Of a stretch of 64,000 nt of DNA, positions 44,579 to 53,542 are shown one piece after another. The stretch is from contig NZ_JMLQ01000002.1 in assembly GCF_000686025.1 (NCBI RefSeq), positions 434,001 to 498,000 of the forward strand, read 5' to 3'. The notes under the pieces are model-generated. The model saw only the letters and a list, made by a program, of their open reading frames with translations. It was not told where the DNA came from and did no database searches. Origin of the DNA: Rhodococcus sp. UNC23MFCrub1.1. Lineage in GTDB: Bacteria > Actinomycetota > Actinomycetes > Mycobacteriales > Mycobacteriaceae. How positions within the stretch are numbered: the first letter of the stretch is position 1; each line of letters opens with the position of its first letter. The position numbers and the translations under genes are program-made.

Positions 44579-45390
44579 GTCTCGAGCGCCTGTCTCTCAA
44601 CACTAAGACGGTGAACAACTGGACCTTGAAGGAGGCCGTCGAGGGTGCTGCGCGGGCGGGACTCGGTGCTATCGGGCCGTGGCGTGACCGCGTGCAGGAA
44701 GCCGGGGTCACGAAGTCGGCGAAGATGATCTCCGATGCCGGACTGCGGGTGTCGACCCTCTGCCGCGGTGGATTTCTCACGGCCATCGACGACGACGGGC
44801 TCGACGACAACCGTCGCGCACTCGACGAGGCGGCCGAGCTCGGGGCTCCCGAGCTTGTGATGGTGATGGGCGGGATCCCGGATCGCGACCTCATCGGTGC
44901 GCGGGCACGGGTGTCCGAGCGGCTCGCCGCGTTGGTGCCCTACGCGTTGGAGCTAGGTGTGCGGATCGCGTTGGAGCCGTTGCACCCGATGTTCGTTGCC
45001 GATCGAGCGGTGATCTCGACGCTGGGTCAGGCACTGGCCATGGCGCAGCCGCATCCGGTGGAGGCGGTGGGCGTTGTCGTCGACACGTTCCATGTGTGGT
45101 GGGACCCCGACCTCGAGGCGCAGATCAAGACGGCGGGGGAGCGAGGACGCATTAGCTCGTACCAGGTATGCGACTGGTTGGTGCCGATGGAAGCCGACCC
45201 CCTCCTGTCCCGCGGGATGATGGGCGACGGGGTGATCGACTTCGCCACCATCGGGCGGTGGGTCGAAGAGGCCGGCTACCGCGGTGACGTGGAGGTGGAG
45301 ATCTTCAACGCGGCGATCTGGGCGGCAGATGGGGATCAGGTGATCGGGATGATGGTGGAGAGGTACCGGGATCTCGTGGCGATGGGGTGA
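44575..45390 (+). CDS. sugar phosphate isomerase/epimerase (xylose isomerase-like barrel)
   Basis: A 271-residue AP-endonuclease-2/xylose-isomerase-like TIM barrel. Candidate metal ligands are the Glu in IALEPLHPM, the Asp/His of VDTFHVWWD, the Asp/His-type pair near YQVCDW, and the Glu in VEVEIFN. Relatives include inosose isomerases and hydroxypyruvate isomerases. The frame is open upstream, but ATG 44575 overlaps the DUF993 stop (ATGA). It is the last gene of the LacI-controlled operon; no terminator hairpin is obvious after it. Confidence 0.88.
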   Translation: MSLERLSLNTKTVNNWTLKEAVEGAARAGLGAIGPWRDRVQEAGVTKSAKMISDAGLRVSTLCRGGFLTAIDDDGLDDNRRALDEAAELGAPELVMVMGGIPDRDLIGARARVSERLAALVPYALELGVRIALEPLHPMFVADRAVISTLGQALAMAQPHPVEAVGVVVDTFHVWWDPDLEAQIKTAGERGRISSYQVCDWLVPMEADPLLSRGMMGDGVIDFATIGRWVEEAGYRGDVEVEIFNAAIWAADGDQVIGMMVERYRDLVAMG

Positions 45391-45448
45391 ACGTGGTTGT
45401 GCAGCAAGGAGTCGACCACCCGTCACTGCCTGCTCTCGTGCGGAGTCG

Positions 45449-45616
45449 CGGGCGCGCGACGGGGACAACCTGCAGCAGCTTGCCCAGTCGGATGTAGTCG
45501 TCGGGGTTGGTTATGTACAGCGGCAACCCCGCGGCAAGGGCGGTCGAGGCGATCATCAGGCACCCGTCGGTGCAGTCGTCGATACGCGCGTCGTTGGTGT
45601 CGTCTGTCGAGAACAA
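45449..45616 (-). pseudogene. relic of a PIN-domain (VapC-like) toxin
   Basis: About 56 codons match the C-terminal part of VapC toxins: an acidic segment, then LMIASTALAAGLPLYITN and PDDYIRLGKLLQVVPV, where the second half of the PIN fold carries the last acidic residues. The N-terminal half with the first catalytic Asp is missing, and after VVPV the frame runs on without a stop into the end of the epimerase gene. No antitoxin gene is visible. It cannot be functional. The rest of 45391-45670 holds nothing else I recognise. Confidence 0.65.
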
Positions 45617-45670
45617 GTTTCTACGCGGAATGCTGTGCAGCGGGGCACGGCTACCTGCGCGGGAACCCCG

Positions 45671-46009
45671 TCAGGTCGCCAGTCGCAACGCCCGAGCCCG
45701 TGCAGCGAGGAAGAAGGGGATCGCGGTGCCTATCCCCACGGTGAAGGTCATGAATAGCGTTGCTCACCACCATCGGCGGATCCCGAGTCGACCCGACTCG
45801 GGCAGCGCCCACGCGTGGAACGCGACGACGACGAGAATCAGATCGACCATCGCGAACTTTCCGGGCACCGTCGAATAGATCTTGCCGACGAAGAAGTCTG
45901 CCACCGAGCGAGTGCCGTGCTCTCGGACGTAGGGGATCGCGATGGCGTTTTGAGCGACGCCGGCCACTGCGGCAATAGCTATCAGGCGGCGTTCCTCGGA
46001 CACGGTCAC
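45671..46009 (-). pseudogene. DUF2834 membrane protein with an in-frame stop
   Basis: The frame from GTG 46009 (GAAGGAG upstream) encodes 81 residues and stops at TGA 45764-45766. Reading through that single TGA in the same frame gives ATLFMTFTVGIGTAIPFFLA and ARARALRLAT before a natural stop at 45671. This is the expected C-terminal membrane helix of DUF2834, and the total of 112 residues is normal. The stop follows two TGG codons, so a TGG to TGA change is the simplest explanation. It lies 22 bases after the TetR gene on the same strand. Confidence 0.75.
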
Positions 46010-46031
46010 GGGGCTCCTTCGATCGGGGTGA

Positions 46032-46628
46032 TCACCGTTCTACCCGCGGCTCGGCCAATCGCCTGACCGCCTCGCCGACGACGAGACGATGCCGCGCGAT
46101 CTCGTCGTCGTCCCACCGCCGATGGGCTCGCTGGTCGAGGTCCGGTGTGGTGAACCAGCTGAACAGCACACCGAAAATCAACGTCATCAGATCGGCTGCA
46201 CTCCAATGGGAGTCGACGTATCCGTCGCGCTGAGCCTGCTCGACCTCGCGAACACGCTCACTCATCACCTCGGCGTGTTCGCTCGCGGGGAGATGGCCCT
46301 GCAACTGCGCCCAGAGCAGCATCCGGTGCTCGTCCTTCTCACTCGCGAGGCGGGTGAAGGCATCCATGGAGTACCCGGGTAGATCGCGTGGGGTGAAGTG
46401 CACGGACTCGACGAACCGCCGGAAACCAAGGTCCAGTACCGCGCCGAACAGCCGCTCCTTGTCGCCGTAGTACGCGTACAGGCGCTCTTTGCTGGAGCGA
46501 GACGCCAGTGCGATCCGGTCGACGCGAGCGCCGGCGAGGCCGTGCTCGGCGAACTCGCGGCGTGCGGCATCGAGGATTCGTTCACGCGTGTCAGGGGCGG
46601 CGGGGGAGATGGGGGTGTCCGACTTCAC
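46032..46628 (-). CDS. TetR-family transcriptional regulator
   Basis: A 198-residue regulator with a TetR N-terminal helix-turn-helix (RERILDAARREFAEHGLAGARVDRIA... SKERLYAYYGDKERLF) and a helical ligand-binding C-terminus. The frame reaches 46715, but GTG 46628 gives the usual short leader and leaves free the palindrome and promoter upstream. It is divergent from the drug/proton antiporter gene, the typical arrangement of an efflux pump and its repressor. The DUF2834 gene downstream may be co-transcribed. Confidence 0.9.
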   Translation of the reverse strand: MKSDTPISPAAPDTRERILDAARREFAEHGLAGARVDRIALASRSSKERLYAYYGDKERLFGAVLDLGFRRFVESVHFTPRDLPGYSMDAFTRLASEKDEHRMLLWAQLQGHLPASEHAEVMSERVREVEQAQRDGYVDSHWSAADLMTLIFGVLFSWFTTPDLDQRAHRRWDDDEIARHRLVVGEAVRRLAEPRVER

Positions 46629-46645
46629 AGGCCGAATCCTACGCC

Positions 46646-46661
46646 AACCAACTAGTTCGTT
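46646..46661. promoter_or_regulatory. candidate TetR operator
   Basis: A palindrome AAC-C-AACTAGTT-C-GTT with one mismatched pair lies between the divergent TetR and MFS genes. Its last base touches the -35 box of the MFS promoter, so binding would block RNA polymerase. It is the only clear palindrome in this intergenic region. Confidence 0.6.
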
Positions 46662-46689
46662 TGACCGTGTCGGACCGCGACGGTACATT
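46661..46689 (+). promoter_or_regulatory. sigma-70-type promoter of the MFS pump gene
   Basis: TTGACC (46661-46666) and TACATT (46684-46689) are separated by exactly 17 bases, close to the housekeeping consensus. The start codon GTG 46747 lies 57 bases after the -10 box. The overlap with the TetR palindrome supports regulated expression. Confidence 0.65.
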
Positions 46690-46746
46690 TTCGAATCGTC
46701 GAACAGACATTCCACCGCTTACCTTTCCCAGGACCGAGGCACGCCC

Positions 46747-48336
46747 GTGACCAGCACGCCCGACATCGTGTCGTCAGAGAACGACGCCAATCCGAACTAC
46801 GAGCGTCGTTGGCTCGTGCTGTGCATCGTCGCCATCACTCAGCTGACGATCGTGCTGGACGCGACCATCGTCAACATCGCTCTGCCGCAGGCGCAGGAAG
46901 ACCTGGGCATCAGCGACAGCAGCCGCGCGTGGGTCATCACCGCCTACGCGCTCGCGTTCGGTGCGTTGCTGTTGCTCGGTGGCCGCATCGCTGACTACTG
47001 GGGCCGCAAGCGGTCCTTCCTTGTCGGCATGGCGGGATTCGCGATCGCCTCGGCCATCGGTGGCCTGGCGCAGGAGGGCTACCAGCTCTTCATCGCCCGT
47101 GCCGGCCAGGGCGTCTTCGCCGCCCTGCTCGCCCCCGCTGCGCTGGCCATCCTGACCACCACGTTCACCGACGAGAAGGAACGAGCCAAGGCGTTCGGTG
47201 TCTTCGGTGCCATCGCCGGTGGTGGCGCTGCCGTAGGCCTGCTGCTCGGCGGCGTGCTCACAGAGTACGCCAACTGGCGCTGGTGCCTGCTGGTCAATGT
47301 TCCCGTCGCGATCTTCGCGGCCGCCGCCGCCATCCCGTTGGTCAAGGAGAGCAAGGCTGAGGGCGACACGCGGTACGACGTTCCCGGCGCGATCCTGGTC
47401 GCCCTCGGGCTCGGCTCACTGGTTTACGGGTTCACCGAGGCTGAAGACGGCTGGTCCAACGTCTCAACTCTCAGCTTCATCGCGCTGGGCATCGTTCTAC
47501 TGGCCGCGTTCGTCGTCGTCGAGTCCCGCTCGGCCAATCCGCTTCTGCCGCTTGGCGTCCTGCTGGATCGAGACCGTGGGTCCGCCTACCTCGGTTCGGC
47601 CATCATCGGCGCCGCCCTTCTCGGCGGCACCTTGTACCTGACCTTCTACTTCCAGATCGTGCTCGGATTCAGCCCCGTCGTGGCCGGAGTCGCCTCCCTC
47701 CCCATGACCGGCGGCATCATGATCACCGCTGCCGCAGCGTCCGCATTGATGCCTCGCGTGGGACCGAAGCCGCTGATGGCTGCCGGGCCCGTCATCTCGG
47801 CCGTCGGTCTGGTCCTCCTCACGCAGATCGGCGTCGACACCTCGTACTGGACGCACGTGCTTCCCGGAGTGATGCTCCTCGGGCTCGGGCTGGGTCTGCT
47901 CATGGTGCCGATGCAGAACGTGGCCCTCATCGGGGTCGCTGATCACGACGCCGGCGCTGCTAGCGCACTCGTCAACGCGGCCCTGCAGATCGGTGGCGCC
48001 TTGGGAACCGCCGTCTTCACCACGATCTACACGTCCGCCAAGTCGTCCTACCTGTCGTCGAACATCGCGCCCGTGACGCCCGCCGGAGTGCCCCCGGAGG
48101 CCCTGGCGTCGCAGACCCTGCCGTCCGATTCCGAGCTCGCTGCCCTGCCGGAACCGATCCGCAATTTCATCAACTCCACCATCGACTACATGTTCTCCGC
48201 GGAGGTCTCCGGATACGCGCACGCGTTCGCGGCAGCGGCGATCATGGTCATCCTGATCACGCCGATCGTGCTGGTGTTGGTTCGTGCCCGCAAGACGGAC
48301 CTGCCGGCCGGCGACACCCCGGTTCACATGGGCTGA
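46747..48336 (+). CDS. MFS drug:H+ antiporter, DHA2 (EmrB/QacA) family
   Basis: A 529-residue membrane protein with about 14 hydrophobic segments. Hallmarks are motif D1-like LDATIVNIALPQ in the first helix, motif A GGRIADYWGRKR after helix 2, and the motif C-type Gly-rich helix 5 (GGGAAVGLLLGGVL). EmrB/QacA pumps export lipophilic drugs and dyes with proton exchange. The start is GTG 46747; upstream in-frame ATGs would place the promoter inside the gene. It is divergent from a TetR regulator that probably represses it. Confidence 0.92.
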   Translation: MTSTPDIVSSENDANPNYERRWLVLCIVAITQLTIVLDATIVNIALPQAQEDLGISDSSRAWVITAYALAFGALLLLGGRIADYWGRKRSFLVGMAGFAIASAIGGLAQEGYQLFIARAGQGVFAALLAPAALAILTTTFTDEKERAKAFGVFGAIAGGGAAVGLLLGGVLTEYANWRWCLLVNVPVAIFAAAAAIPLVKESKAEGDTRYDVPGAILVALGLGSLVYGFTEAEDGWSNVSTLSFIALGIVLLAAFVVVESRSANPLLPLGVLLDRDRGSAYLGSAIIGAALLGGTLYLTFYFQIVLGFSPVVAGVASLPMTGGIMITAAAASALMPRVGPKPLMAAGPVISAVGLVLLTQIGVDTSYWTHVLPGVMLLGLGLGLLMVPMQNVALIGVADHDAGAASALVNAALQIGGALGTAVFTTIYTSAKSSYLSSNIAPVTPAGVPPEALASQTLPSDSELAALPEPIRNFINSTIDYMFSAEVSGYAHAFAAAAIMVILITPIVLVLVRARKTDLPAGDTPVHMG

Positions 48337-48417
48337 CTCAGGCCGTTCCTACCGTCGAGGTACGACCGCTGCGGCGTAGAGAAGCCGCGCACGGCGTGAC
48401 GCCGGTTAGGGTGCTGC

Positions 48418-48726
48418 GTGCGCATTCTCGTTCTGTGGGGCGCCCTTGCGGGCGTCGTGATCGGCTTGATATTCCTGGGTGTCGAGGGGTTCGCGCTTTA
48501 TCGTGATCAGAGTGAGGTGATCTACGACGGCGCCTACGTGCCGTTGCGCGGTGTCGAGATGACGAGGAGCTACTCGACCACCCTGACGCTCGACCACGCC
48601 GGCTCTGGATGGTGGAACGCGCTTCCGGTTCCCTGGTGGAGTTATCCGGTGATCGGGGGAGCAGCCGGGGCCCTGGCGTCCGCTGCGGCTGGGTGGCGGG
48701 GACTGCGCATCACAGGACGTGGATGA
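48418..48726 (+). CDS. small membrane protein with two transmembrane segments
   Basis: A 102-residue protein beginning at GTG 48418. A hydrophobic segment spans about residues 4-27 and another about 73-95; the loop of some 45 residues between them has several Ser/Thr and aromatic residues and a WWNALPVPWWSYP stretch before the second helix. It resembles small uncharacterised actinobacterial membrane proteins, but I cannot name a family. It is 81 bases after the MFS gene on the same strand. Confidence 0.65.
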   Translation: MRILVLWGALAGVVIGLIFLGVEGFALYRDQSEVIYDGAYVPLRGVEMTRSYSTTLTLDHAGSGWWNALPVPWWSYPVIGGAAGALASAAAGWRGLRITGRG

Positions 48727-48788
48727 CTCGCGGTCAGCGTCAGGTCCTCGACTGCGCGCAGAGATGGATAGGCGTCGACCGCAGGGCA

Positions 48789-49487
48789 TCATGCCTGTCG
48801 AGGTAGCTCGTCTGCGAAGTCGAACGAACACCCGAGCCGATCGGCGGCCTCCACGCCACCAGCGTCGCGCACCCAGGCAACGCATGCCCCGGCCGCGAGC
48901 GCGAGATCGCGGCTGAACAGGTACCCGTCGGTGCAGTCGTCGAAATGCCCGTCGTGGTGCCATCTGTCGAGAACCAGTCCCTGCACCGAATGGTCCGCGA
49001 ACCGGAGCGTGTGCAGGATGCGGCGCGACCGGCGCACCATCACCACCCCGTCGTCGAGGCGGTGCAACTGCGCCGTGATGAGCTCGATGTCGTCGATCTC
49101 GTCGTCGGGGATGTCGGTGTTGGGTCCGAGATCGATGACGAGCCCGGCGGGTTCGTCCTGCATCGACTCGACGAGCCACGCGGTCATCGCATCCCACTGG
49201 TCGACCTCGAGCAGCACGCCCGTCGACGTTTCGAGACTGATCAGCAAAGCTGCGGCATCGATGACGGCGGCCCCCACCTGCGTCGGCCCGTCGTCGCGAA
49301 AGAACACTCGACCGGTGTCGTCGACAACGGCAGGGTGTCGGGTGAACGGCGCCGTGTCAGATGTGCCGTCTACGTGGTGGGTGTGGATGGACCAGCCGCG
49401 CATGTCCTCGTCGGTGACCACGACGTATCGCGTGAGGAGATCATCTGATGCGAACTGCCAGCGGGGGAGTGCAGGGGTGGTGTCCAT
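48789..49487 (-). CDS. hypothetical protein, 232 residues
   Basis: I do not recognise a family. The protein is acidic and soluble with mixed alpha/beta prediction; features are many Asp clusters (IPDDEIDDIEL) and a C-terminal FDDCTDGYLF. The frame is open upstream into cinA, but ATG 49487 is 8 bases after the cinA stop and fits co-transcription. It ends the minus-strand run that begins at 56038. The 21 bases at 48923-48943 are identical to bases in the PIN-toxin relic at 45562-45582; the meaning is unclear. Confidence 0.7.
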   Translation of the reverse strand: MDTTPALPRWQFASDDLLTRYVVVTDEDMRGWSIHTHHVDGTSDTAPFTRHPAVVDDTGRVFFRDDGPTQVGAAVIDAAALLISLETSTGVLLEVDQWDAMTAWLVESMQDEPAGLVIDLGPNTDIPDDEIDDIELITAQLHRLDDGVVMVRRSRRILHTLRFADHSVQGLVLDRWHHDGHFDDCTDGYLFSRDLALAAGACVAWVRDAGGVEAADRLGCSFDFADELPRQA

Positions 49488-49494
49488 CCAACGC

Positions 49495-50775
49495 TCAGGC
49501 GTCGCCGAGTGCGTCCGCGAGCATGTGCATCGCGACGGTGACCGAGAGCGCCCGGACACTCGCGCGGTCACCGGGTAGCCGCAACGTCCGCGTGACGGTC
49601 GGTCGGCCCGCAACAGCGATGCCGAAGCACACGGTGCCGACGGGCTTGCTCTCCGTACCGCCGCCCGGTCCCGCGACACCGCTGGTCGAGACGGCGACGT
49701 CGGCACCGACGCGGTGCAGCGCTCCTTCGGCCATGCGAGCGGCGACGGGTTCACTGACGGCGCCGTGCTCCTCGATCATGGCCGCAGGGACGTCGAGTGA
49801 GCCGATCTTGACCTCGTTCGCGTACGACACCACACCGCCGACCACGTAGGCCGACGAGCCGGCCCGATCGGTGAGCCGTGCGGCGATCATGCCGCCGGTG
49901 CATGATTCCGCCGTCGCGATGCGGCGGCCACCGGATCGAGTCGCCACGATGTCGTCGATGGTGGATCCGTCGGTCGAGAAGAGCTGCGCGCCATGATGTT
50001 CTTCGATGAGTGCGAGTACGTCGGAGTAGGCGGCGGCCGCGGAATCCTCGTAGCGGGTGACCATCTCGAGTTCACCGCGCGACAGGCAGGTCGTGATCGC
50101 TAGATCGCCGAACCCGGCAATCGAGCTCTCTGCGGTGCGCAAGGTCGCAGCGAGGTCGGCCTCCGACAGTCCGTAGGCCCGGATGGTGTCCTCGGTGACC
50201 GGCGTCCTCCGCGCGAGCACTGCGGCGACGGGTGCGCTTTCAATCGCTTCCGGCCACATCGACTGCAGTTCGGAAGGCGGTCCCGGAAGGATCAGGATCG
50301 TGGGGAGGGTCCTCGAATCGTCGGCCATTGCCACGCCCGGTGCCGTGCCCGTCGGCGAAATGGACTGTGCTCCGGCGGGAACCATCGCCTGCTTGCGTAC
50401 GCCGGCTCGCAGTGGCTCGGAGTCGGCGACGCTGCCAAGCCGGCTGCGCCACCGTTCGACGATCGCGGTAATGCGGCCTTCGAGTTCGACGTCAAGGTGC
50501 ATCTCGCGGCCGTACAGCGCGGCGACGGTCTCGACGGTGAGGTCGTCCGCGGTCGGGCCGAGGCCGCCGGTCGTGATGATGAGGTCGACGTGCTGGTCGG
50601 CGAGGAACTGGACCTGTGCCGTCAGGTCGGCCGGCCGATCACCGCAGACTGTCAGGTGGGCGACGTCGACTCCCATCTGCAGGAGTTGCCGAGCCACCCA
50701 GGGACCGTTGCGGTCGCTGACCCGCCCGGCCAGAACTTCGCTACCCGTGACCACCACACCCGCGCGCACCGCCAT
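49495..50775 (-). CDS. cinA: CinA-family protein (nicotinamide mononucleotide deamidase-related)
   Basis: A 426-residue protein with the two CinA parts. The N-terminal MoaB/MogA-like domain contains GGLGPTADD (70-78) and the COG1058 pyrophosphatase motif region near [12 protein letters not shown]. The C-terminal PncC-type deamidase domain contains TAESCTGG and [15 protein letters not shown]. PncC recycles NMN to nicotinate mononucleotide; the N-terminal domain hydrolyses ADP-ribose in relatives. The length is normal. It starts 9 bases before the MFS stop in the same minus-strand run. Nothing links it functionally to the catabolic genes upstream. Confidence 0.93.
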   Translation of the reverse strand: MAVRAGVVVTGSEVLAGRVSDRNGPWVARQLLQMGVDVAHLTVCGDRPADLTAQVQFLADQHVDLIITTGGLGPTADDLTVETVAALYGREMHLDVELEGRITAIVERWRSRLGSVADSEPLRAGVRKQAMVPAGAQSISPTGTAPGVAMADDSRTLPTILILPGPPSELQSMWPEAIESAPVAAVLARRTPVTEDTIRAYGLSEADLAATLRTAESSIAGFGDLAITTCLSRGELEMVTRYEDSAAAAYSDVLALIEEHHGAQLFSTDGSTIDDIVATRSGGRRIATAESCTGGMIAARLTDRAGSSAYVVGGVVSYANEVKIGSLDVPAAMIEEHGAVSEPVAARMAEGALHRVGADVAVSTSGVAGPGGGTESKPVGTVCFGIAVAGRPTVTRTLRLPGDRASVRALSVTVAMHMLADALGDA

Positions 50776-50784
50776 GGTTCGACA

Positions 50785-52092
50785 CTACGGCTGCCGAGGT
50801 CGGGTCTGATCGGGGGCCACGACGCCCGACTCGCCCAACTGCACCGGTCCGATGCCCCTCTTCAGCGCCCAGAGCAGGAGCGCGCACCCCAGCCCGGACA
50901 GGACGAGTCCTGTCCCGAACATCGCGGCGTAGCCGATGGCCTGGCCCACCACGCCCGCAGCGAGTCCGGCGATGCCCTGGGAGAAGACGACGGCGCACGC
51001 GAGAAGGGTGTAATCGGTTCCGGCGTAGACGCGTTCGGAGGCGTCCATCATGAGGGCGAAGAGTACGACGGTCGCGGCGCCGCCGAAGACGTGCTCGCTG
51101 ACGCTGGCGGTCACCACGAGCGCAATCCCGCCGATGTCGAGTGCCGCGGCAACATAGAAGCCGAGCGCCAGGGTTTGCGTGATGCCGGCGACGAGCAACG
51201 CACGCCGTCTGCCGAAGCGCGTGGCGTACCACGCGCCCAGTGCAGCACCGGCGAGCGCGGAGCCCGAGGCGACTCCGCCTTCGAGGAGCGCGATCTGTCC
51301 GAGGGAGAGCCCGAGGTCGGAGAGGAACGGACCGACGAGCGCCGACCCCATCGAGTTGCCGAACTTGTAGGCGGCGATCAGGCCGATGAACGCTAGGACA
51401 CCCGGTCGGCGCAGTCGAACCCACCAGGTCCCTGCGAGGCGGACGGCGGTCGTCGACTCCACCGGCCGCACATCCGCCCTGTCGAGTTGGGTGCGGAGCA
51501 GGAGGACCGGGATCGTGGACGCGACGATCAACACGGCCATCGCGACGAACAGGGCTCGCCATCCCGCGAACGAGAACAGCCAGAGCAGAACGCCGCCGCC
51601 GACGATCATTCCGATGCGGTACGCCCCGAGTTGGATTCCGTTGCCCACACCTCGGTGGCGTGCGTCGAGTAGCCGGACGGCGAGCCCATCGGTGACGACG
51701 TCCTGCGTCGCGGACAGAACGTTCACCACCGCGATGCCGACGAACAGCCATTGCAGGCCGGAGGTGAGGTCGAGGCAGGCCAGGATCAACGCCACTGCCG
51801 CCGCGCCGAGTTGGAGGGAGAGGAGCCACCGTCGTCGACTTCCGTACCTGTCGACATAGGGCGCCCAGAGGAATTTCAGTGCCCATGGCGCGAACAGCAC
51901 TCCGCTCGCGCTGATCGCGACCAGGGAGTAGCCGGACCGCCGCAACACCACGGGCAGTGCCTGGGTGAAGAAGCCGAAGGGCAACCCCTGCGCGAAGTAG
52001 AGGGCGCCGAGCAAGGCGAACGTGCCGCCGACGATGCCGGAACGGGGGACGCGTGCTTTGTCGGTCGTCGACACGGTGGAAGTCTGGCGCAT
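50785..52092 (-). CDS. MFS transporter (AmpG-like)
   Basis: A 435-residue transporter with about 12 hydrophobic segments. The opening helix ALLGALYFAQGLPFGFFTQ and motif PWALKFLWAPYVDRYG after helix 2 are typical of the AmpG/muropeptide group, which also contains acetyl-CoA and other solute transporters. ATG 52092 is preferred; the frame also has an ATG at 52134, whose extra residues (MSPAQWGEEARRRG) look unlike a leader. Given the hydantoinase next to it, uptake or export of a pathway metabolite is possible, but this is only inferred from position. Confidence 0.88.
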   Translation of the reverse strand: MRQTSTVSTTDKARVPRSGIVGGTFALLGALYFAQGLPFGFFTQALPVVLRRSGYSLVAISASGVLFAPWALKFLWAPYVDRYGSRRRWLLSLQLGAAAVALILACLDLTSGLQWLFVGIAVVNVLSATQDVVTDGLAVRLLDARHRGVGNGIQLGAYRIGMIVGGGVLLWLFSFAGWRALFVAMAVLIVASTIPVLLLRTQLDRADVRPVESTTAVRLAGTWWVRLRRPGVLAFIGLIAAYKFGNSMGSALVGPFLSDLGLSLGQIALLEGGVASGSALAGAALGAWYATRFGRRRALLVAGITQTLALGFYVAAALDIGGIALVVTASVSEHVFGGAATVVLFALMMDASERVYAGTDYTLLACAVVFSQGIAGLAAGVVGQAIGYAAMFGTGLVLSGLGCALLLWALKRGIGPVQLGESGVVAPDQTRPRQP

Positions 52093-52147
52093 TCCCCGGC
52101 GTCTTGCTTCCTCACCCCACTGCGCCGGGGACATCGAGACCGGGAAG

Positions 52148-53542
52148 TCAGACCTGCGTCCGCCGCCCGCCCTCGAAGTCGAGCGGGGCAGCCTGCAGGT
52201 GCCGACCCCTCGGCGTCCCGTCGACCAGCTCCCCGTCCTGGACGACGATGGTTCCTCCGACGAGCACGGTGACGGGCTTCCCTCGAAGCGTCATGTCCTG
52301 ATACGGCGTGTAGTCGGTGGCCATGTGGAGAGCATCGACGTCGACGGTCCATTCGACGTCCGGGTCCCACAGTGCGATGTCCGCGTCGGCGCCGGGCATC
52401 AGCGTTCCCTTGCGGGGGAAGAGCCCGTTGGTCTTGGCGGGATTCGTCGACGAGAGCTCGACGAACCTGCTGGCGGTCAGGTTCGAGTCGCGCACGTAGC
52501 GCGAGAAGATGACCGGCAGCCTGGTCTCCACTCCCGGTAGCCCGTTGGGCATGTGGCGGACATCGTGGCTGTGGACCTCCTTCTGCGCCGTGTCGTAGCA
52601 GCAGTGGTCGGATCCGATGGTGGTGATGTGGCCTGTGAACAGGTGCTGCCCCAGTTCCTCGACTGCGTCTGCCGACCTGAGCGGTGGGCAGCACACGAAC
52701 CGTTCGGGGTTCTCGCCGCCGTAAGCGCTGTCGTCCAGAATCAGGTGGTGCGCCACCGACTCCGTGAAGGCGACGAGTCCTCGGGTGCGCGCATCCGCCA
52801 CCAGCTCGACTGCCGCCGCCGAGGACTGGTGCACGAAGTAGACGGGCGCGTCCTGAGACTCCGCGATCGCCAAAATGGCGGCGACGGCTGCCGTCTCGGC
52901 GATCTCGGGTCGCGTCATCGACATGTGGGCCGCGTCGATGCCCGCGGTGGCGGCCGCCGTCGTCTGCGAATCCGTGACGATGGCGTCCGACTCGCAATGG
53001 ATGATGACCATTCCGCCCAGATCGCGAGTGGTCTGCATGGTCTTGAGGATGGTGTGCTCGTTCGCCATGGTCTCGCCGGCGTATGTCGTGAACATCTTCA
53101 CAGTGCGGATGCCGTCCTGCGCCATCGTGGCCAGCTGGTCCGCGGTCGTGTCGTCCCAGTCGACGACGCACGCGTGCAGGGCCGAGTCGCACAGGCCGTC
53201 GGTCGCCTTCTGCCGCTGCTGCTCCGCGGCATCGAGCGGGGACTGACCGGGCCGCGGGATCGCGAAATCGACGATCGTCGTGGTGCCGCCGAACACAGCC
53301 GCCGTCGTGCACTCGCGGTACGAGTCGAGCGACGTGAACTCGCCCGACGTGAAGCCGACGTGGCAGTGCGGGTCGACGCCGCCGGGCATGACCAACTTTC
53401 CGGTGGCGTCGACGACCTCCGCTGCTGGGTCCACGTCGGCGCCGGGAGCAAGAACGGCCATGATCGTGCCGTCGTCGATGAGAAGATCGGCAGGCCCGTG
53501 CCAGTTCGACTCGACGAGGGTTCCTCCTCTGATCACCTTCAT
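52148..53542 (-). CDS. dihydropyrimidinase/hydantoinase-type amidohydrolase
   Basis: A 464-residue cyclic amidase of the D-hydantoinase/dihydropyrimidinase/allantoinase group. The first metal-binding motif is DPHCH (H59, H61), the carboxylated lysine that bridges the two zinc ions is K149 in RTVKMF, then come IIHCESD (His), the substrate-loop residues, and GSDHCCY with the final Asp. It hydrolyses a five- or six-membered cyclic ureide. The start is ATG 53542, overlapping the stop of the allophanate-hydrolase-related gene (ATGA). Its neighbours fit degradation of a nitrogen heterocycle. Confidence 0.92.
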   Translation of the reverse strand: MKVIRGGTLVESNWHGPADLLIDDGTIMAVLAPGADVDPAAEVVDATGKLVMPGGVDPHCHVGFTSGEFTSLDSYRECTTAAVFGGTTTIVDFAIPRPGQSPLDAAEQQRQKATDGLCDSALHACVVDWDDTTADQLATMAQDGIRTVKMFTTYAGETMANEHTILKTMQTTRDLGGMVIIHCESDAIVTDSQTTAAATAGIDAAHMSMTRPEIAETAAVAAILAIAESQDAPVYFVHQSSAAAVELVADARTRGLVAFTESVAHHLILDDSAYGGENPERFVCCPPLRSADAVEELGQHLFTGHITTIGSDHCCYDTAQKEVHSHDVRHMPNGLPGVETRLPVIFSRYVRDSNLTASRFVELSSTNPAKTNGLFPRKGTLMPGADADIALWDPDVEWTVDVDALHMATDYTPYQDMTLRGKPVTVLVGGTIVVQDGELVDGTPRGRHLQAAPLDFEGGRRTQV

